A stretch of DNA of 64,000 nucleotides from Erythrobacter sp. SD-21 (GTDB taxonomy: Bacteria > Pseudomonadota > Alphaproteobacteria > Sphingomonadales > Sphingomonadaceae), in contig NZ_ABCG01000009.1 in assembly GCF_000181515.1 (NCBI RefSeq), positions 1 through 64,000 on the forward strand, read 5' to 3'. The notes below the pieces were generated by a model. The model had not been told where the DNA came from. It saw only the letters and a program-made list of their open reading frames with translations, and made no database searches. A program made the translations under genes and the position numbers. This document shows positions 26,482 to 35,923 of the stretch, one piece after another (the first letter of the stretch is position 1; each line of letters starts with the position of its first letter).

Positions 26482-27231
26482 ATGGCAGGAGACCTCCAAG
26501 ACAATCAGGGGCGCGGCGATACCATATCGGCTATCCCTCGGATCCATCCCGAAGGTCGCAAGTTCGGGCTTGCCGCGCTAGGCCTTTCGCTGGTCTTCGC
26601 TTGGTTCGCCTGGGAAACGCTGGCCTGGCCGCTGGCCTTCCTCTCGCTTTGCGTTTTCGCCTTCTTTCGCGATCCGGAACGGGTCGTACCGCAAGACGAC
26701 CGGTTTATCGTTTCGCCAGCGGACGGGACCGTATTGACTATCGACGAGGTACAACCTCCGCGAGAACTGGTGATCGGCGACGGCAGCGGGACCGAGGGGC
26801 TGGCTCCCGTGCCCGTCACGCGCGTGTCCATCCACCTCTCGATCTTCGACGTCCATGTGAACCGCACGCCGATTGCCGGCATGGTGCGGCGGCTGATCTA
26901 CATTCCGGGCAAGTTCCTAAATTCTGATCTCGACAAGGCGAGCGAGGACAACGAGAGGCAACACATTCTCATCGAGCGGTCGGACGGTCTCAAGGTCGGT
27001 TTCACGCAGATTGCAGGGATCATTGCGCGGCGGATAGTTTCCTTTGCGAAACCGGGAGATACCCTGGGCGTTGGTCAGCGAGTGGGCATGATCCGTTTCG
27101 GCAGCCGGGTGGATATCTACCTGCCGGCCGGCACGGGGTCTTACGTCATGGTCGGCCAGAAGGTGGTTGCGGGGGAAACCGTGATTGCCGCCGTGGGCAG
27201 CCAGCCCCTGCTTGAAGGAGTTACGCAATGA
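26482..27231 (+). CDS. psd: Phosphatidylserine decarboxylase (short form)
   Basis: A 249-residue pro-enzyme of the short PSD class common in alphaproteobacteria. It makes phosphatidylethanolamine from phosphatidylserine at the inner membrane. After a hydrophobic segment (about 28-62) come FFRDPERVVP, SPADGTV and SIHLSIFDVHVNRTP. Self-cleavage to give the pyruvoyl group is expected between Gly207 and Ser208 in RFGSRVD. The gene overlaps pssA by four bases (ATGA at 27228-27231), placing the two consecutive steps of PE synthesis in one coupled operon. Confidence 0.95.
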   Translation: MAGDLQDNQGRGDTISAIPRIHPEGRKFGLAALGLSLVFAWFAWETLAWPLAFLSLCVFAFFRDPERVVPQDDRFIVSPADGTVLTIDEVQPPRELVIGDGSGTEGLAPVPVTRVSIHLSIFDVHVNRTPIAGMVRRLIYIPGKFLNSDLDKASEDNERQHILIERSDGLKVGFTQIAGIIARRIVSFAKPGDTLGVGQRVGMIRFGSRVDIYLPAGTGSYVMVGQKVVAGETVIAAVGSQPLLEGVTQ

Positions 27232-28070
27232 GCCTGCTGTCCGACCCCACGCCGCGCCCCGAGCCGGAAGAGCGCGCGCGACTCGGCCCCAAGGCGGCTG
27301 AGGACGAACAGCCGGTCATGGGCAAGTCGCGCGGCCTGTCACTGCGGGCAATGGCTCCCAACGCGATTACGGCGGCGGCGCTGTGTTCGGGGCTGACCGG
27401 CATCCGCTTTGCCATTTCCGAGCAATGGGCGGCGGCCGCCGTGGCGATCATAGTAGCCGGCATCCTCGACGGGATGGACGGGCGCATCGCACGCCTCCTG
27501 AAGGCGCAATCGCGCTTCGGGGCGGAACTCGACAGCCTTGCCGACTCGCTCAGCTTCGGCACCGCGCCCGCGATCATCATCTACCTGTGGTCGCTTTCGG
27601 CGGAGCCGCGCTGGGGCTGGTTTGCTGCTTTGGCACTGGCAATCTGCTGCGCCCTGCGCCTCGCGCGCTTCAACGCGCAGATCGACATGGAAGAGCAGCC
27701 GCACAAATCGCTCGGATTCCTGACCGGCGTTCCCGCACCCATGGGGGCAGGGCTGGCCTTCATGCCGTTCTATTTATGGTCGGCGACAGGCATCGAGGTG
27801 TTCCGCGAGCCGATCTTCGTGGCGCCCTGGATACTCGCGACGGCGCTGTTGATGATTTCGAGCATGGCGACGCCAAGTTGGACTTCGCTTCGCCCGCGAC
27901 GGGGCATTCGCCTGTGGGTGCTGGCTTTCGCCGGATTGCTGTTTGCGGCGCTGCTGGTCGAACCCTGGTGGACGCTAAGCGCGATCGGGATCGGCTACCT
28001 GATCCTGCTGCCGTTCACGCTGATGCGCTACGCACGGATCAAGCGGCGCGCTGCGTCGCCTGCCGGATGA
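27228..28070 (+). CDS. pssA: CDP-diacylglycerol-serine O-phosphatidyltransferase
   Basis: A 280-residue membrane enzyme that makes phosphatidylserine, the substrate of Psd. The CDP-alcohol phosphotransferase signature is complete: DGMDGRIARLL followed by FGAELDSLADS (D-G-x2-A-R-x8-G-x3-D-x3-D pattern, residues about 84-107). About eight hydrophobic segments follow a polar N-terminus of 40 residues. It is coupled to psd by an ATGA overlap. Its last 32 bases overlap the 3' end of a small convergent gene. Confidence 0.95.
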   Translation: MSLLSDPTPRPEPEERARLGPKAAEDEQPVMGKSRGLSLRAMAPNAITAAALCSGLTGIRFAISEQWAAAAVAIIVAGILDGMDGRIARLLKAQSRFGAELDSLADSLSFGTAPAIIIYLWSLSAEPRWGWFAALALAICCALRLARFNAQIDMEEQPHKSLGFLTGVPAPMGAGLAFMPFYLWSATGIEVFREPIFVAPWILATALLMISSMATPSWTSLRPRRGIRLWVLAFAGLLFAALLVEPWWTLSAIGIGYLILLPFTLMRYARIKRRAASPAG

Positions 28071-28290
28071 CCGGATAGGCGCGGGCCTGGCGCCCGAAGC
28101 CATTCGCACTGCCTGTAATGATCGCGGGGCGTGGGCCGACGCCCGCGCTCGCATAGCCCTGCTTCATGCGCTCCCGCAGCGTGCCGAAAGCGGACCACCA
28201 GCGAACGCCGCTATCGGCAAGCACGAGAACCGTCGCCACGCTGGCGAAGGAGAGGGCGGCAATGAGAACAGCTGCAAACATATCGGTCAT
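28039..28290 (-). CDS. Small single-span membrane protein, predicted SOS-induced
   Basis: I do not recognise a family. The 83-residue product starts MTDMFAAVLIAALSFASVA with one membrane helix at about residues 4-26, followed by a basic, Gly/Ala-rich cytoplasmic or periplasmic tail (RERMKQGYASAG, then RQARAYPVIRQATQRAA). The start codon is preceded directly by GGGGAGGAG. Upstream on the same strand stands a promoter with a LexA box in its spacer (28386-28414), giving a leader of about 90 bases. A small, LexA-controlled membrane protein is the pattern of the Caulobacter division inhibitor SidA, though no sequence similarity is claimed. The 3' end overlaps pssA by 32 bases. Confidence 0.68.
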   Translation of the reverse strand: MTDMFAAVLIAALSFASVATVLVLADSGVRWWSAFGTLRERMKQGYASAGVGPRPAIITGSANGFGRQARAYPVIRQATQRAA

Positions 28291-28385
28291 CTCCTCCCCG
28301 CCTGCCTGTGCACAAAGCTGTTGACAGCCGGGGTAAATTTACGGGAAAACCCCTAAATCCCGCCGGGTGTTCCGGCGATGAGAAC

Positions 28386-28414
28386 AATGTTCCTGTTTTG
28401 TTCTCGCCTGTCAA
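28386..28414 (-). promoter_or_regulatory. LexA-controlled promoter (SOS box between -35 and -10)
   Basis: On the minus strand TTGACA (28414-28409) is followed after exactly 17 bases by AACATT (28391-28386). The spacer and first bases of the -10 hold GAAC-N7-GAAC at 28403-28389, an exact match to the alphaproteobacterial LexA box (GTTC-N7-GTTC on the other strand). Bound LexA would block RNA polymerase. The only gene downstream is the 83-codon membrane protein gene. Confidence 0.8.
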
Positions 28415-28636
28415 GCGCTTTTCGCGCCCGGATTCCCTTTTCCTGAGATGAATTGAGACTGGCTTTGTCCGGAAAAGGCCGCTATTGGCGCGCCGTTCGC
28501 TACAGAATCGGCCAATCCGGGCCATTTCGGCGGCGGGCAAATCCACATGGAAGGCGCTCATACCGGTGCCCGGCCGCGGGGTTCTCCGCATCACGGGTTC
28601 CAGTCTTCCAGAGGTACAACCGGAAAGGAAATGACC
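28415..28636 (+). other. rpsB upstream region
   Basis: No gene is seen here. The region should hold the rpsB promoter and leader. A GCTATTGG -10-like element lies at 28481-28488 but has no -35 at proper distance. The leader contains GGTGCCCGGCCGCGGGG-type GC-rich sequence that could fold. The ribosome-binding site GGAAAGGAA is at 28622-28630. Confidence 0.4.
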
Positions 28637-29386
<750 letters not shown>

Positions 29387-29429
29387 GGCCATTCCCGTGG
29401 GACGGCTGCGTAGCGTGGCCGTCACACAA

Positions 29430-29472
29430 GCGAACTCGAGCGCCGGGCCGCTGATACCAGCAGGCCCGGTGC
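29430..29472 (+). other. Hairpin between rpsB and tsf
   Basis: GCCGGGCC and GGCCCGG can pair around a 13-base loop (about 29442-29471), in the 122-base gap between rpsB and tsf. There is no T tract, so it may act as a processing or attenuation element that sets the S2:EF-Ts ratio. Function is inferred only. Confidence 0.4.
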
Positions 29473-29508
29473 TGCACGCATCCAAGATTACCCAAGAAGG
29501 AATTTACC

Positions 29509-30435
29509 ATGGCTGCATTCACTGCCGCTGACGTGAAGGCCCTGCGCGAGAAGACCGGCGCGGGCATGATGGACGCCAAGAAGGCTCTCGAAGCTGCGAA
29601 CGGCGATATCGAAGCCGCTGTCGACGCCCTGCGCGCCAAGGGCCTCGCCACCGCCCAGAAGAAGTCCAGCCGTACCGCGGCTGAAGGCCTCGTCGGCATC
29701 GCCGTCGAAGGCACCAAGGGCGTTGCCGTCGAAGTCAACTCGGAAACCGACTTCGTTGCCAAGAACGAGCAGTTCCAGGACTTCGTCCGCAAGACCACGC
29801 AGGTCGCACTTTCGACCGACGGTGACGATGTCGAAGCCCTCAAGGCTGCCGGCTATCCCGACGGCGGTTCGGTCGCGGAGAAGCTGACCAACAACGTCGC
29901 CACCATCGGCGAGAACCAGCAGATCCGCCGCATGAAGACGGTTTCGGTCACCAACGGTGTGATCGTGCCCTACATGCACAACGCGGTCGCTCCCGACCTC
30001 GGCAAGATCGGCGTCCTCGTCGCTCTCGAAAGCGAAGGCGACACGGCCAAGCTGGAAGAGCTGGGCAAGAAGCTCGGCATGCACATCGCTGCCGCCTTCC
30101 CGCAGGCGCTGACCGCCGACGGCCTCGATGCCGAAGTGATCGAGCGTGAGCGCGCTATCGCCAAGGAAAAGGCTGCCGAAAGCGGCAAGCCCGAAAACGT
30201 CCAGGAAAAGATGGTCGAAGGCGCGGTCAACAAGTACGCCAAGGAAAACGCCCTCCTCAGCCAGGTCTATGTCATCGACAACAAGACCCCGATCGCACAG
30301 GTCTTGGAAGCAGCTGCCAAGGATGTCGGCGCCAAGGTCGAACTGGTGGACTACGTCCGCTTCCAGCTCGGCGAAGGCATCGAGAAGGAAGAAAGCGACT
30401 TCGCAGCAGAAGTGGCCGCTGCCGTCGGCGGCTGA
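29509..30435 (+). CDS. tsf: Elongation factor Ts
   Basis: A 308-residue EF-Ts, the nucleotide exchange factor for EF-Tu. The UBA-like N-terminal domain begins [27 protein letters not shown] (segments [14 protein letters not shown] and [15 protein letters not shown] [22 protein letters not shown]), and the core contains [16 protein letters not shown] with the TDFV motif that contacts EF-Tu. GAAGGAA precedes the start. It follows rpsB on the same strand and ends at a strong terminator. Confidence 0.97.
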   Translation: MAAFTAADVKALREKTGAGMMDAKKALEAANGDIEAAVDALRAKGLATAQKKSSRTAAEGLVGIAVEGTKGVAVEVNSETDFVAKNEQFQDFVRKTTQVALSTDGDDVEALKAAGYPDGGSVAEKLTNNVATIGENQQIRRMKTVSVTNGVIVPYMHNAVAPDLGKIGVLVALESEGDTAKLEELGKKLGMHIAAAFPQALTADGLDAEVIERERAIAKEKAAESGKPENVQEKMVEGAVNKYAKENALLSQVYVIDNKTPIAQVLEAAAKDVGAKVELVDYVRFQLGEGIEKEESDFAAEVAAAVGG

Positions 30436-30481
30436 GCAAAACGCACGCTGCATTAGAAGCGGCAAGTGCGACAGAAAACTT

Positions 30482-30523
30482 CGACCGCCGCCCCCTCGCT
30501 TAAAGTGGGCGGCGGTCGTTTTT
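30482..30523 (+). terminator. Rho-independent terminator of rpsB-tsf
   Basis: CGACCGCCGCCC (30482-30493) pairs with GGGCGGCGGTCG (30507-30518), followed by TTTTT. The stem is 12 bp and very GC-rich. Confidence 0.92.
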
Positions 30524-30602
30524 GTTTCTGGCGATGGAGGCCTTCGAACTGAAGGATCATAAATAGCTGTGCCTTTGGTGATTCGCTGCTATCTCCCGCG
30601 CC

Positions 30603-31688
30603 ATGAAACCTGCGCTTCACCCCCAGGAAGAAGATCGCCTCAGAGAACTGCGACGCTATGGGATCCTCGACACGGAGCGAGAGCGTGATTTCGATGAATT
30701 GGTGGAATTGGCATCCGCGCTTTGCGAAGCGCCGGTATCGGTTGTCAATTTCATCGATGAAGGGCGGCAATGGTTCAAGGCCGAGGTGGGGCTGGGCGTT
30801 CGATCCACACCAATCGAAACGAGCCTTTGCGGCCATGTCATCCTTCAGGGTGATTTCGTCGAGATACCCGATACGCTCAAGGATGAGCGGATGGCAGACA
30901 ACCCGCTGTGTACGGACAATCCCGGCTTCCGCTTTTATGCTGGGGCAGTCCTCAAGGGCGAAAACGGCCTTCCGCTCGGCACATTCTGCATACTCGATCA
31001 CAAGCCGCGCAATCTGACGGATCAGCAGCGTTCGGTTATTCGCGTCCTTGGCCAGCACGTCATGCGTGCCCTCAATCTAAGGCTTGCATTCGAGCGCGAA
31101 CAGACTTTGCGCCGCGAAGTGGATCACCGGGTAAAGAACTCTCTTGCCTCGATAAGCTCGATCATAACTATGAAAGCGCGGCGCTCTCCGGATGAGGGGA
31201 CCAGAACCGCGTTGGAGGATATCGGGCTGCGCATCAGGTCGCTGGCCTCGTTGCATGAACAGCTGCAGGATGTCGGCGCACATCAGACCGTTGACCTGGT
31301 CGTCCTGTTCGAACGGGTTGGCACGGACTTGCGGCAATTGCTGCCCCAGGGTGTCGATCTCGATATTCGCGTAACCGGAAGGCAGGTCGCGCCAGCTTTG
31401 GCAAACTCACTCCTGCTTATCGTCAATGAGTTCGTTTCGAACAGCGTCAAGCACGGACTTTCCAAGAAGGGCGGCAACATTTCCATCGCTATCGATGCGG
31501 GCACGGCTGGCGATAATTGGTCTATCGTGTGCAAGGATACAGGGGATGCTTCTGCGCAGGATGCCCAGCGCGCCGCTCAATCGAGCGGTTTGGGCACGAG
31601 GGTGATTCACTCCATCGCGCGGGGGTTGGACGCGCAAGTCGAATTTAGCGCCGATGGTGGTGGGATGAAGCTGGCTGTCCGGAAATAG
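30603..31688 (+). CDS. GAF-domain sensor histidine kinase, HisKA_2 family
   Basis: A 361-residue soluble kinase. Residues about 25-160 form a GAF domain of the type found N-terminal in many sphingomonad kinases (LYGILDTERERDFDELV-like start, TSLCGHVI, FYAGAVLKGENGLPLGTFCILD). The dimerisation/phosphotransfer region has His175 in EVDHRVKNSLASISS, the HRxKN pattern of HisKA_2/HWE kinases, and the ATP domain has N-box NEFVSNSVKHGL and a G-box SGLGTRVI. No membrane helix or receiver domain is present. Kinases of this group in Sphingomonadales often feed PhyR of the general stress response; that link is inferred. It is a lone gene after the tsf terminator. Confidence 0.87.
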   Translation: MKPALHPQEEDRLRELRRYGILDTERERDFDELVELASALCEAPVSVVNFIDEGRQWFKAEVGLGVRSTPIETSLCGHVILQGDFVEIPDTLKDERMADNPLCTDNPGFRFYAGAVLKGENGLPLGTFCILDHKPRNLTDQQRSVIRVLGQHVMRALNLRLAFEREQTLRREVDHRVKNSLASISSIITMKARRSPDEGTRTALEDIGLRIRSLASLHEQLQDVGAHQTVDLVVLFERVGTDLRQLLPQGVDLDIRVTGRQVAPALANSLLLIVNEFVSNSVKHGLSKKGGNISIAIDAGTAGDNWSIVCKDTGDASAQDAQRAAQSSGLGTRVIHSIARGLDAQVEFSADGGGMKLAVRK

Positions 31689-32028
31689 AGCGAACGCCAG
31701 CTTGCAAAGTCAGGCTCGCGGCGCCGTACGGCTCGACCCGTTCGATGAGCCCGGATGCTCTGTGACCCGGCGCGTCATCGCGGCTTGCCAGCCCATCGCC
31801 GTGAGCGGCAGCGTGGTGAGCGCGAAAAATCACAAGGCCCTGCGATAGACCAGTTTTGGATCGCCGGCGATCACGCCCACGGTGTCTTTCCCCAATGCAT
31901 ACCGGACTGATAGCCATAGTAGTGATATTTGGATCGAAAGAATGCGACAGGCCCCCGCATCCATACCCTTGGCAGCGACGCGCCCACGCTCTAAGGCCGC
32001 GCAAACCCTATAAATAGAGACCGCCTCC
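31689..32028 (+). other. Gap between the kinase gene and pyrH
   Basis: No gene, RNA or repeat is recognised in these 340 bases. TTGGCA (31969-31974) and TAAGGC (31992-31997) are 17 bases apart and could serve as a weak pyrH promoter. A second -10-like TATAAA lies at 32009-32014 without a partner. No clear terminator for the kinase gene is seen. Confidence 0.4.
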
Positions 32029-32754
32029 ATGACCCTCCCCAAGATGAACCGCGTCCTCCTGAAGCTGTCGGGCGAGGTGTTGATGGGGACCAACCAGTTC
32101 GGGATCGACCCGGCCTTCGTGCTGGAGCTGGCCAAGGAAGTGAAGGCGGCCAAGGATACCGGCCTCGAGATCTGCCTCGTCATCGGCGGCGGCAATATCT
32201 TTCGCGGCATGGCAGGCGCGGCGCAAGGCATGGACCGGGCGCAGGCCGATTACATGGGCATGCTCGCGACCGTGATGAACGCGCTGGCAATGCAGAGCGC
32301 GCTCGAGCAGCTGGGCGTGGAAACGCGCGTGCAGAGCGCGGTGCAGATGGACCAGGTTTGCGAGCCGGTGATCCGTCGCCGTGCCGAACGCCACCTCGAA
32401 AAGGGCCGCATCGTGATTTTCGCCGCCGGCGTCGGCGCGCCCTATTTTACCACCGACAGCGGCGCTGCCCTGCGCGCAGCCGAAATGAAGTGCGACGCGC
32501 TGCTGAAGGGCACCAGCGTCGATGGCATTTACGACAGCGATCCGAAGAAGAACGCCGATGCCAAGCGTTTCGAAACCGTAAGTTACTCCAAAGTTCTGGC
32601 AGATGATCTCAAGGTCATGGACGCCAGCGCCGTGGCCCTTTGCCGCGACAACGAGATCCCCATCGTGGTGTTCTCGATCCGCGAAAAGGGCAATGTCGTG
32701 AAGGTTCTTTCAGGTGAGGGCACGCAGACCATCGTCACCGACCACACCGCTTGA
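32029..32754 (+). CDS. pyrH: UMP kinase
   Basis: A 241-residue member of the amino acid kinase family that phosphorylates UMP to UDP in the cytoplasm. The phosphate-binding start is [13 protein letters not shown], followed by [10 protein letters not shown] near residue 60 and [20 protein letters not shown], the nucleotide/UMP-binding segment. It begins the pyrH-frr-uppS-cdsA-dxr-rseP-bamA gene order that is conserved in proteobacteria. The gap to frr is 32 bases. Confidence 0.97.
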   Translation: MTLPKMNRVLLKLSGEVLMGTNQFGIDPAFVLELAKEVKAAKDTGLEICLVIGGGNIFRGMAGAAQGMDRAQADYMGMLATVMNALAMQSALEQLGVETRVQSAVQMDQVCEPVIRRRAERHLEKGRIVIFAAGVGAPYFTTDSGAALRAAEMKCDALLKGTSVDGIYDSDPKKNADAKRFETVSYSKVLADDLKVMDASAVALCRDNEIPIVVFSIREKGNVVKVLSGEGTQTIVTDHTA

Positions 32755-32786
32755 TACGAAACGAGAAAGACAAGAGGAAGCCGATC

Positions 32787-33344
32787 ATGGCCAAGTACGA
32801 CAAATCCGATATCGAACGCCGCATGAAAGGCGCGATCGAAAGCCTGAAGGGTGATCTTTCGGGCCTGCGCACGGGCCGCGCCAACACAAGCTTGCTCGAT
32901 CCCGTCGTGGTCGAAGTCTACGGCTCGATGATGCCGCTGAACCAGGTCGCCACCGTCTCGGCGCCTGAACCGCGCATGCTGAGCGTGCAGGTGTGGGACA
33001 AGGCCAATGTCACCGCGGTCGAGAAGGGCATTGCGAAGGCAAACCTCGGTCTCAACCCGATGATCGACGGTCAGAACGTGCGCCTGCCGATGCCCGACCT
33101 CACCGAGGAACGCCGCAGGGATCTCGCCAAGCTCGCCGGCCAGTATGCCGAACAGTCCAAGATCGCGATCCGCAACGTCCGCCGCGATGGTATGGAAGCG
33201 CTCAAGGAAGACGAGAAGAAGAAGGAAATCTCCGAGGACGACCGCAAGCGTTCGGAAGACGAGGTTCAGAAACTGACCGACAAATATGTCGCCGAAGCCG
33301 AGCAGGCCGCATCGGCCAAGGAAAAGGAAATCATGACGCAGTGA
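32787..33344 (+). CDS. frr: Ribosome recycling factor
   Basis: A 185-residue RRF that splits post-termination ribosomes together with EF-G. Visible landmarks are GLRTGRANTSLLDPVVVEVYG, the MLSVQVWD strand and the helical C-terminus with RDLAKLAGQYAEQSKIAIRNVRRDGM. The ATG at 32787 has AGAGGAAG upstream and gives the standard length; a longer frame from 32751 would add 12 unrelated residues. It follows pyrH and precedes uppS. Confidence 0.97.
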   Translation: MAKYDKSDIERRMKGAIESLKGDLSGLRTGRANTSLLDPVVVEVYGSMMPLNQVATVSAPEPRMLSVQVWDKANVTAVEKGIAKANLGLNPMIDGQNVRLPMPDLTEERRRDLAKLAGQYAEQSKIAIRNVRRDGMEALKEDEKKKEISEDDRKRSEDEVQKLTDKYVAEAEQAASAKEKEIMTQ

Positions 33345-33380
33345 GGCCTCTCGGGGCCTTGCGTGCGCGGACTTTCCGTG

Positions 33381-34067
33381 ATGGCTGACAACCAGGACAA
33401 GATAGCCCGCCATGTCGCCGTTATCATGGACGGCAACGGGCGCTGGGCCAAGCGCAAGCACCTGCCGCGCGCCATGGGCCATCGCAAGGGCGTGGAGGCG
33501 GTGCGCGAACTTGTGCGCAGCCTCAAGCACACCGAGATCGAGTGCCTGACGCTCTACGCCTTCAGCAGCGAGAACTGGAAGCGCCCCGAGGACGAGGTCG
33601 ACGACCTGATGAATCTCATGCGCAAGTTCATCAAGTCGGACTTGCCCGAATTCGTCGCCAACGACGTGAAGCTGCATATCCTCGGCGACTGGCGCGGGCT
33701 CGCTCCCGATATCGTCGCCATGCTGGAAGATGCGCTGGAGCAGACCTCGGGCGGGTCGCGGACGCTGGCCGTTGCGCTCAATTACGGGGCGCAGGCGGAA
33801 ATCGCTGCGGCGGCGCGGGCTGCGGCAGAGCAGGGTTCAATCACCGAAGAAGCGATCGAGGCGAATCTCTACTCCGCCGGACTGCCGCCGCTCGACCTTC
33901 TGATCCGCACCAGCGGCGAAGTGCGCCTGTCCAATTTCCTCTTGTGGCAGGCCGCCTATGCGGAAATGATCTTCACCGAAGTGTTGTGGCCCGACTTCAC
34001 GCCGGAGCATCTGCGGGATGCGCTGGACCAGTTTGCGGGCAGGGAGAGACGTTTTGGCGGCAGGTGA
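33381..34067 (+). CDS. uppS: Isoprenyl (undecaprenyl diphosphate) synthase
   Basis: A 228-residue cis-prenyltransferase. The active-site loop VIMDGNGRWAKRK has the catalytic Asp, and the family blocks HRKGVEAVRE, LYAFSSENWKRP and the C-terminal DLLIRTSGEVRLSNFLLWQAAYAE are present. It makes the C55 carrier lipid used for peptidoglycan and surface glycans, which would also serve the glycosyltransferase operon at 12-17.5 kb. The ATG at 33381 fits homologues; a GTG at 33363 would add six residues. Its end overlaps the likely cdsA start. Confidence 0.95.
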   Translation: MADNQDKIARHVAVIMDGNGRWAKRKHLPRAMGHRKGVEAVRELVRSLKHTEIECLTLYAFSSENWKRPEDEVDDLMNLMRKFIKSDLPEFVANDVKLHILGDWRGLAPDIVAMLEDALEQTSGGSRTLAVALNYGAQAEIAAAARAAAEQGSITEEAIEANLYSAGLPPLDLLIRTSGEVRLSNFLLWQAAYAEMIFTEVLWPDFTPEHLRDALDQFAGRERRFGGR

Positions 34068-34773
34068 GAGCGAAGCGGTTTCGTCGGCGGCAAAATCGAA
34101 GAATGCGGACCTGCCGATAAGGCTGCTCTCCGCCGCCGTGATGATGTCTATCGCCGTGGCCGCAGTGGTTGCGGGCGACCCCTGGCTCGACGGGTTCATC
34201 GTCCTCGTCTCGCTGGCGACCTTCGTCGAGTTCGTGCTGCTGATCGTTAAGGTGACGCAGAACGTGCCGTTCCGGCTGGCCGCTATCCTCGCTGGCGCGG
34301 TCTATATCGGGCTTGCCGGGTTCGTCCTGACGCGGCTGCCGGTCCCGATGATCGTGGGCGTGATCGGCGCGGTGATCTTCGTCGACACCTTCGCCTATGG
34401 TTTCGGGCGCACGCTGGGCGGGCCGAAGATCGCGCCAAAGATCAGCCCGTCCAAGACCTGGGCCGGGCTGCTCGGCGGGATCGTTGGCGCGAGCACCTGG
34501 CTGGCGCTCTTCGTCTATGGCGCGGCGCGGCAGATCAGCGGGGCGAACACGCTCGGCTTCGAGTTCGCCGAGATCGGCACGCTTGTCGCCTTGGGCGCAG
34601 CGATTGCGGTTGCGGCGCAAAGCGGCGATTTCTTCGAAAGCTGGCTCAAGCGCAAGGCCGGGGTCAAGGACAGTTCCAACCTCATACCGGGCCATGGCGG
34701 TGTCTTCGACCGGACCGACGGGATCATCCCGGTGGTGCTGCTTGCCGGACTGCTGCTAAGCTCTGCGCCATGA
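34054..34773 (+). CDS. cdsA: Phosphatidate cytidylyltransferase
   Basis: A membrane enzyme of about 239 residues that makes CDP-diacylglycerol, the common precursor for PssA and PgsA, both encoded in this window. The family signature is complete near the C-terminus: SWLKRKAGVKDSSN followed by PGHGGVFDRTDG. About six membrane segments are seen. A TTG at 34054 with AGGGAGAG upstream is preferred as start; the ATG at 34018 lies further inside uppS. The stop overlaps the dxr start (ATGA at 34770-34773). Confidence 0.93.
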   Translation: MAAGESEAVSSAAKSKNADLPIRLLSAAVMMSIAVAAVVAGDPWLDGFIVLVSLATFVEFVLLIVKVTQNVPFRLAAILAGAVYIGLAGFVLTRLPVPMIVGVIGAVIFVDTFAYGFGRTLGGPKIAPKISPSKTWAGLLGGIVGASTWLALFVYGAARQISGANTLGFEFAEIGTLVALGAAIAVAAQSGDFFESWLKRKAGVKDSSNLIPGHGGVFDRTDGIIPVVLLAGLLLSSAP

Positions 34774-35921
34774 CACGGTCGCTCATAGTCCTCGGCGCCA
34801 CCGGATCGGTGGGCGCGTCCACGCTCGACCTCGTCCGGCGCAATCCGGATCACTGGCGGGTAGAGGCGCTGACCGCGCATTCCAGCGTGGCCGACCTTGC
34901 CGCACTGGCGAAAGAATTCGGCGCGAAGATCGCCGTGATCGCTGACGATGCGCGCCTCGGTGAACTGCGCGAGGCGCTGGCGGGATCGGACGTCGAAGCC
35001 GCCGCCGGGCGCGCGGCGCTATGCGAGGCTGCGGCGCGCCCCGCCGATATCGTGATGGCGGCCATCGTCGGCTGCGCCGGGCTCGGTCCGGTCATGGCCG
35101 CAATCGAGCAGGGCCGCACCGTCGCACTCGCGAACAAGGAGGCGCTGGTTTCGGCGGGAGAGGTTATGACCGCCGCGGTCGAGAAACACGGCGCCACGCT
35201 GCTGCCCGTCGACAGCGAGCACAACGCGATCTTCCAGTGCCTGCAGGGCGGGCGGCTGGACGAGGTGCGCAGCATCACGCTGACCGCAAGCGGCGGCCCG
35301 CTGCGGCTGGTCGAGGATCTGGACGCGGTCACGCCCGCACAGGCCATCGCGCATCCCAATTGGGACATGGGCGCCAAGATCAGTGTCGACAGCGCGACCA
35401 TGTTCAACAAGGGCCTCGAACTGATCGAGGCGCATCACCTCTTCCCTGTCGGCCTCGACCGGATCCGGATCGTGGTTCATCCGCAAAGCGTCATCCATTC
35501 GATGGTCGAATATCGCGACGGGTCGACGCTGGCGCAGCTTGGCCCTTCGGACATGCGCGTGCCGATCGCCTCCTGCCTTGCCTATCCGGCGCGCATGGAC
35601 ACGCCGATGGCCCCGATGGACCTCGCCGGCATCGGCGAACTCAGCTTCTTCCCCCCTGACGAGACGCGCTTTCCCGCGACGAAACTGGCGCGGCAAGCGG
35701 CCGAGGCGGGCGGGGCGGCCCCGGCCACGCTCAACGCCGCCAACGAGGTGGCGGTGGCCGCCTTTCTCGCCGGTCAGATAAAGTTCAGCTGCATTGCAGC
35801 ATTGGTGGAAGACACACTCAACGCCGGAAACCTGCCACCTGCGCCGCGTTCGCTCGAGGATGTTCTCGTGCTGGACGAAGCCGCGCGCAAGGCTGCCACG
35901 GCCCGAATGGAGACTGCCTGA
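34770..35921 (+). CDS. dxr: 1-deoxy-D-xylulose 5-phosphate reductoisomerase
   Basis: A 383-residue enzyme of the MEP isoprenoid pathway, converting DXP to MEP with NADPH. The NADPH loop is LGATGSVGASTLDL (residues 7-20), the metal/substrate region includes LPVDSEHNAIFQCL with the Asp-x-Glu ligands, and HPNWDMGAKISVDSATMFNKG and PMDLAG follow. It supplies precursors for UppS two genes upstream. It is coupled to cdsA by a four-base overlap and is two bases from the rseP start. Confidence 0.96.
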   Translation: MTRSLIVLGATGSVGASTLDLVRRNPDHWRVEALTAHSSVADLAALAKEFGAKIAVIADDARLGELREALAGSDVEAAAGRAALCEAAARPADIVMAAIVGCAGLGPVMAAIEQGRTVALANKEALVSAGEVMTAAVEKHGATLLPVDSEHNAIFQCLQGGRLDEVRSITLTASGGPLRLVEDLDAVTPAQAIAHPNWDMGAKISVDSATMFNKGLELIEAHHLFPVGLDRIRIVVHPQSVIHSMVEYRDGSTLAQLGPSDMRVPIASCLAYPARMDTPMAPMDLAGIGELSFFPPDETRFPATKLARQAAEAGGAAPATLNAANEVAVAAFLAGQIKFSCIAALVEDTLNAGNLPPAPRSLEDVLVLDEAARKAATARMETA

Positions 35922-35923
35922 CC

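Noticed and set aside
28321..28349. TTGACA on the plus strand as rpsB promoter
   Set aside because: At 16-18 bases downstream there is only GGGAAA-type sequence and no plausible -10; it also lies about 300 bases from rpsB.
31645..32231. Minus-strand frames across the kinase-pyrH gap
   Set aside because: They overlap known genes on the other strand, show no motifs, and have no proper starts.
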